21,914 nucleotides of DNA from Xanthobacteraceae bacterium. GTDB lineage: Bacteria; Pseudomonadota; Alphaproteobacteria; Rhizobiales; Xanthobacteraceae. The position numbers were made by a program, and so were the translations under genes. The notes below the pieces were generated by a model. It had not been told where the DNA came from. It saw nothing but the letters and a program-made list of their open reading frames with translations, and made no database searches. Position 1 is the stretch's first letter, and every line of letters begins with the position of its first letter. This document shows, piece by piece, positions 20,596 through 21,914 of this stretch. The stretch spans positions 1-21,914 of the forward strand of contig JASHRY010000313.1 in assembly GCA_030037105.1 (NCBI GenBank), in the 5' to 3' direction.

Positions 20596-21914
20596 TCAGG
20601 CGAATTCCACAACGACGGCGTCGACGGCGACGCTCTCGCCCGGCTTGACGCAGATCTTCTTGATGATGCCGTCGCGCTCGGCGCGCAAGACGTTCTCCAT
20701 CTTCATCGCCTCGACCACGGCCAATGTCTCGCCGGCCTTGACCTCCTGGCCCTCGGCGACGGCGATCGAAACGACGAGGCCCGGCATCGGACAACGCACC
20801 GACTTGCCGCTGTCGAAGAGGGTCTTGACCGGCATCAGCCGTGCGTAGCGCGCCTCGCGCTCGGTATAGACGAAGGCTTTCACTTCTATGCCGCGATAGG
20901 CAAGCTCGAAGCCGTTGGGGATCATCCGCACATGCACTGCAACGGCAACGCCGTCGAGCGCGCCCGCCCAGACCGGCATGCCGGGAACCCAGTTCGAGGA
21001 CAGGACATGGCTGTTGCCGTCCTCGAACAGCACCGTGACGACCTCGCCTTCGCGCGCGACATCGGCGCGGATTTCGCCGGTCCCGAGCCGGATGACACGC
21101 CGGCGCTCGCGAGTCAGCGCGCTGTTCAACTGCTTGGAGATGCGGCGTTTGCGCTCGCCCAGCACGTGGTCGATCGCGGCGGCGACGGCGGCGATCACGC
21201 GCGCTACGGCGCCGGTCGGGCGCACACGCTCGAACCCATGCGGAAATTCCTCGGCGATGAAGGCGGTCGAGAGCCGACCGGCGCGCCAGCGCGGATGCTG
21301 CATGATCGCGGCGAGAAACGGAATGTTGTGGCGGATGCCCTCGATCGTGAAGGCATCGAGCGCGTCGGCCTGCGCCTCGATCGCCGCCATGCGGGTGTGC
21401 GCATGGGTGACGAGCTTGGCGATCATCGGATCGTAGTAGAGCGAGATTTCGCCGCCCTCGACGACGCCGGTGTCGTTGCGTACCGTCACGCCCTCATGCT
21501 CGCCCTCCGCTGGCGGACGATAGCGCACCAGCCGCCCGATCGAGGGCGCAAAGGCGCGGTAGGGATCCTCGGCATAGAGGCGGCTCTCGACCGCCCAGCC
21601 GTCAAGCCTCACGTCGGTCTGCTTGAGCGCGAGCGGCTCGCCGGCGGCGACACGGATCATCTGCTCGACGAGATCGATCCCGGTCACCAGCTCAGTCACC
21701 GGATGCTCGACCTGCAGCCGCGTGTTCATTTCCAGAAAATAAAAGCTGCGGTCCTGTCCGGCGACGAATTCGACCGTGCCGGCGCTGTCGTAGCCGACGG
21801 CCCTGGCGAGCGCGACCGCCTGCGCGCCCATTTTGACGCGCGTCCCGGCGTCGAGAAGCGGGCTCGGCGCTTCCTCGATGACTTTCTGATTGCGGCGCTG
21901 GATCGAGCATTCGC
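20596..21914 (-). CDS. pccA: Propionyl/acetyl-CoA carboxylase alpha subunit, C-terminal part (5' end cut by window)
   Basis: The biotin-containing alpha subunit that carboxylates biotin with ATP and bicarbonate, feeding propionyl-CoA (or acetyl-/methylcrotonyl-CoA) carboxylation. The fragment begins ECSIQRRNQKVIEEAPSP of the biotin carboxylase domain, then the active-site FLEMNTRLQVEHPVTE and the BC C-terminal domain (GWAVESRLYAEDPYRAF, YYDPMIAKLVTHAHTR). A mid-region typical of PccA follows, and the biotinyl domain with EAMKMEN, whose Lys is 35 residues from the C-terminus. About 438 residues are present, and the N-terminal third lies beyond the window. PccA is favoured over MccA by the whole layout, but substrate choice is set mainly by the beta subunit, which is not seen here. 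Confidence 0.92.
   Translation of the reverse strand, partial: ECSIQRRNQKVIEEAPSPLLDAGTRVKMGAQAVALARAVGYDSAGTVEFVAGQDRSFYFLEMNTRLQVEHPVTELVTGIDLVEQMIRVAAGEPLALKQTDVRLDGWAVESRLYAEDPYRAFAPSIGRLVRYRPPAEGEHEGVTVRNDTGVVEGGEISLYYDPMIAKLVTHAHTRMAAIEAQADALDAFTIEGIRHNIPFLAAIMQHPRWRAGRLSTAFIAEEFPHGFERVRPTGAVARVIAAVAAAIDHVLGERKRRISKQLNSALTRERRRVIRLGTGEIRADVAREGEVVTVLFEDGNSHVLSSNWVPGMPVWAGALDGVAVAVHVRMIPNGFELAYRGIEVKAFVYTEREARYARLMPVKTLFDSGKSVRCPMPGLVVSIAVAEGQEVKAGETLAVVEAMKMENVLRAERDGIIKKICVKPGESVAVDAVVVEFA

Overview
The window looks like a piece of a high-G+C alphaproteobacterial chromosome, most likely order Hyphomicrobiales (Bradyrhizobium / Xanthobacteraceae-like). This rests on protein character (YggT, LipB, PccA, a short FliN-like relic, and a YkuD protein with a long tail), on a tRNA-Ala(CGC), and on intergenic hairpins built on the CGTCATTCCGG core that I associate with such genomes. 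It is inference from recognition, not from a search. Both ends cut genes: typA at the left and a propionyl/acetyl-CoA carboxylase alpha subunit at the right. I see no CRISPR array, phage, integrase, complete insertion sequence or known defence system.

Layout. 1-2760 holds the typA 3' part, a GNAT acetyltransferase, a YggT membrane protein, tRNA-Ala and the peroxidase Ohr. 2857-10158 is the main accessory block. An NtaA-type flavin monooxygenase is divergent from a Rid-family protein, which is followed by a complete branched-chain-amino-acid-type ABC importer (binding protein, LivG, LivF, LivH, LivM, with ATGA-type overlaps between the last genes). A secreted GlcG/HbpS-like protein converges on the importer, 4 bases past its end. 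10372-13324 holds MsrA, a YqhA-like membrane protein, a lone polysaccharide-export lipoprotein and a dienelactone hydrolase. 13434-14806 is a divergent LysR regulator / tautomerase pair with an AT-rich palindrome between them. 14982-17616 holds an L,D-transpeptidase with a second degenerate module and a second luciferase-like monooxygenase.

17694-19727 is a small island bounded by palindromic repeats. Element A lies on the left and elements C and B on the right. Between them are a frameshifted FliN-like relic, lipB, acylphosphatase and a gamma-glutamylcyclotransferase-like gene. 19942-21914 carries a DUF805-like membrane protein and the carboxylase.

The two most unusual signals are the roughly 76-bp palindromic elements bounded by CTAG (A, B and the diverged C), and the first 34 bases of the window, which exactly copy bases 367-400 inside typA at an in-frame distance of 366. 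The most plausible functional unit worth study is the importer + Rid + NtaA-type monooxygenase locus, which looks like uptake and oxidative breakdown of an unidentified small organic compound. Ohr, MsrA and the GlcG-like protein nearby give the region a loose redox flavour, but no shared regulation is visible.
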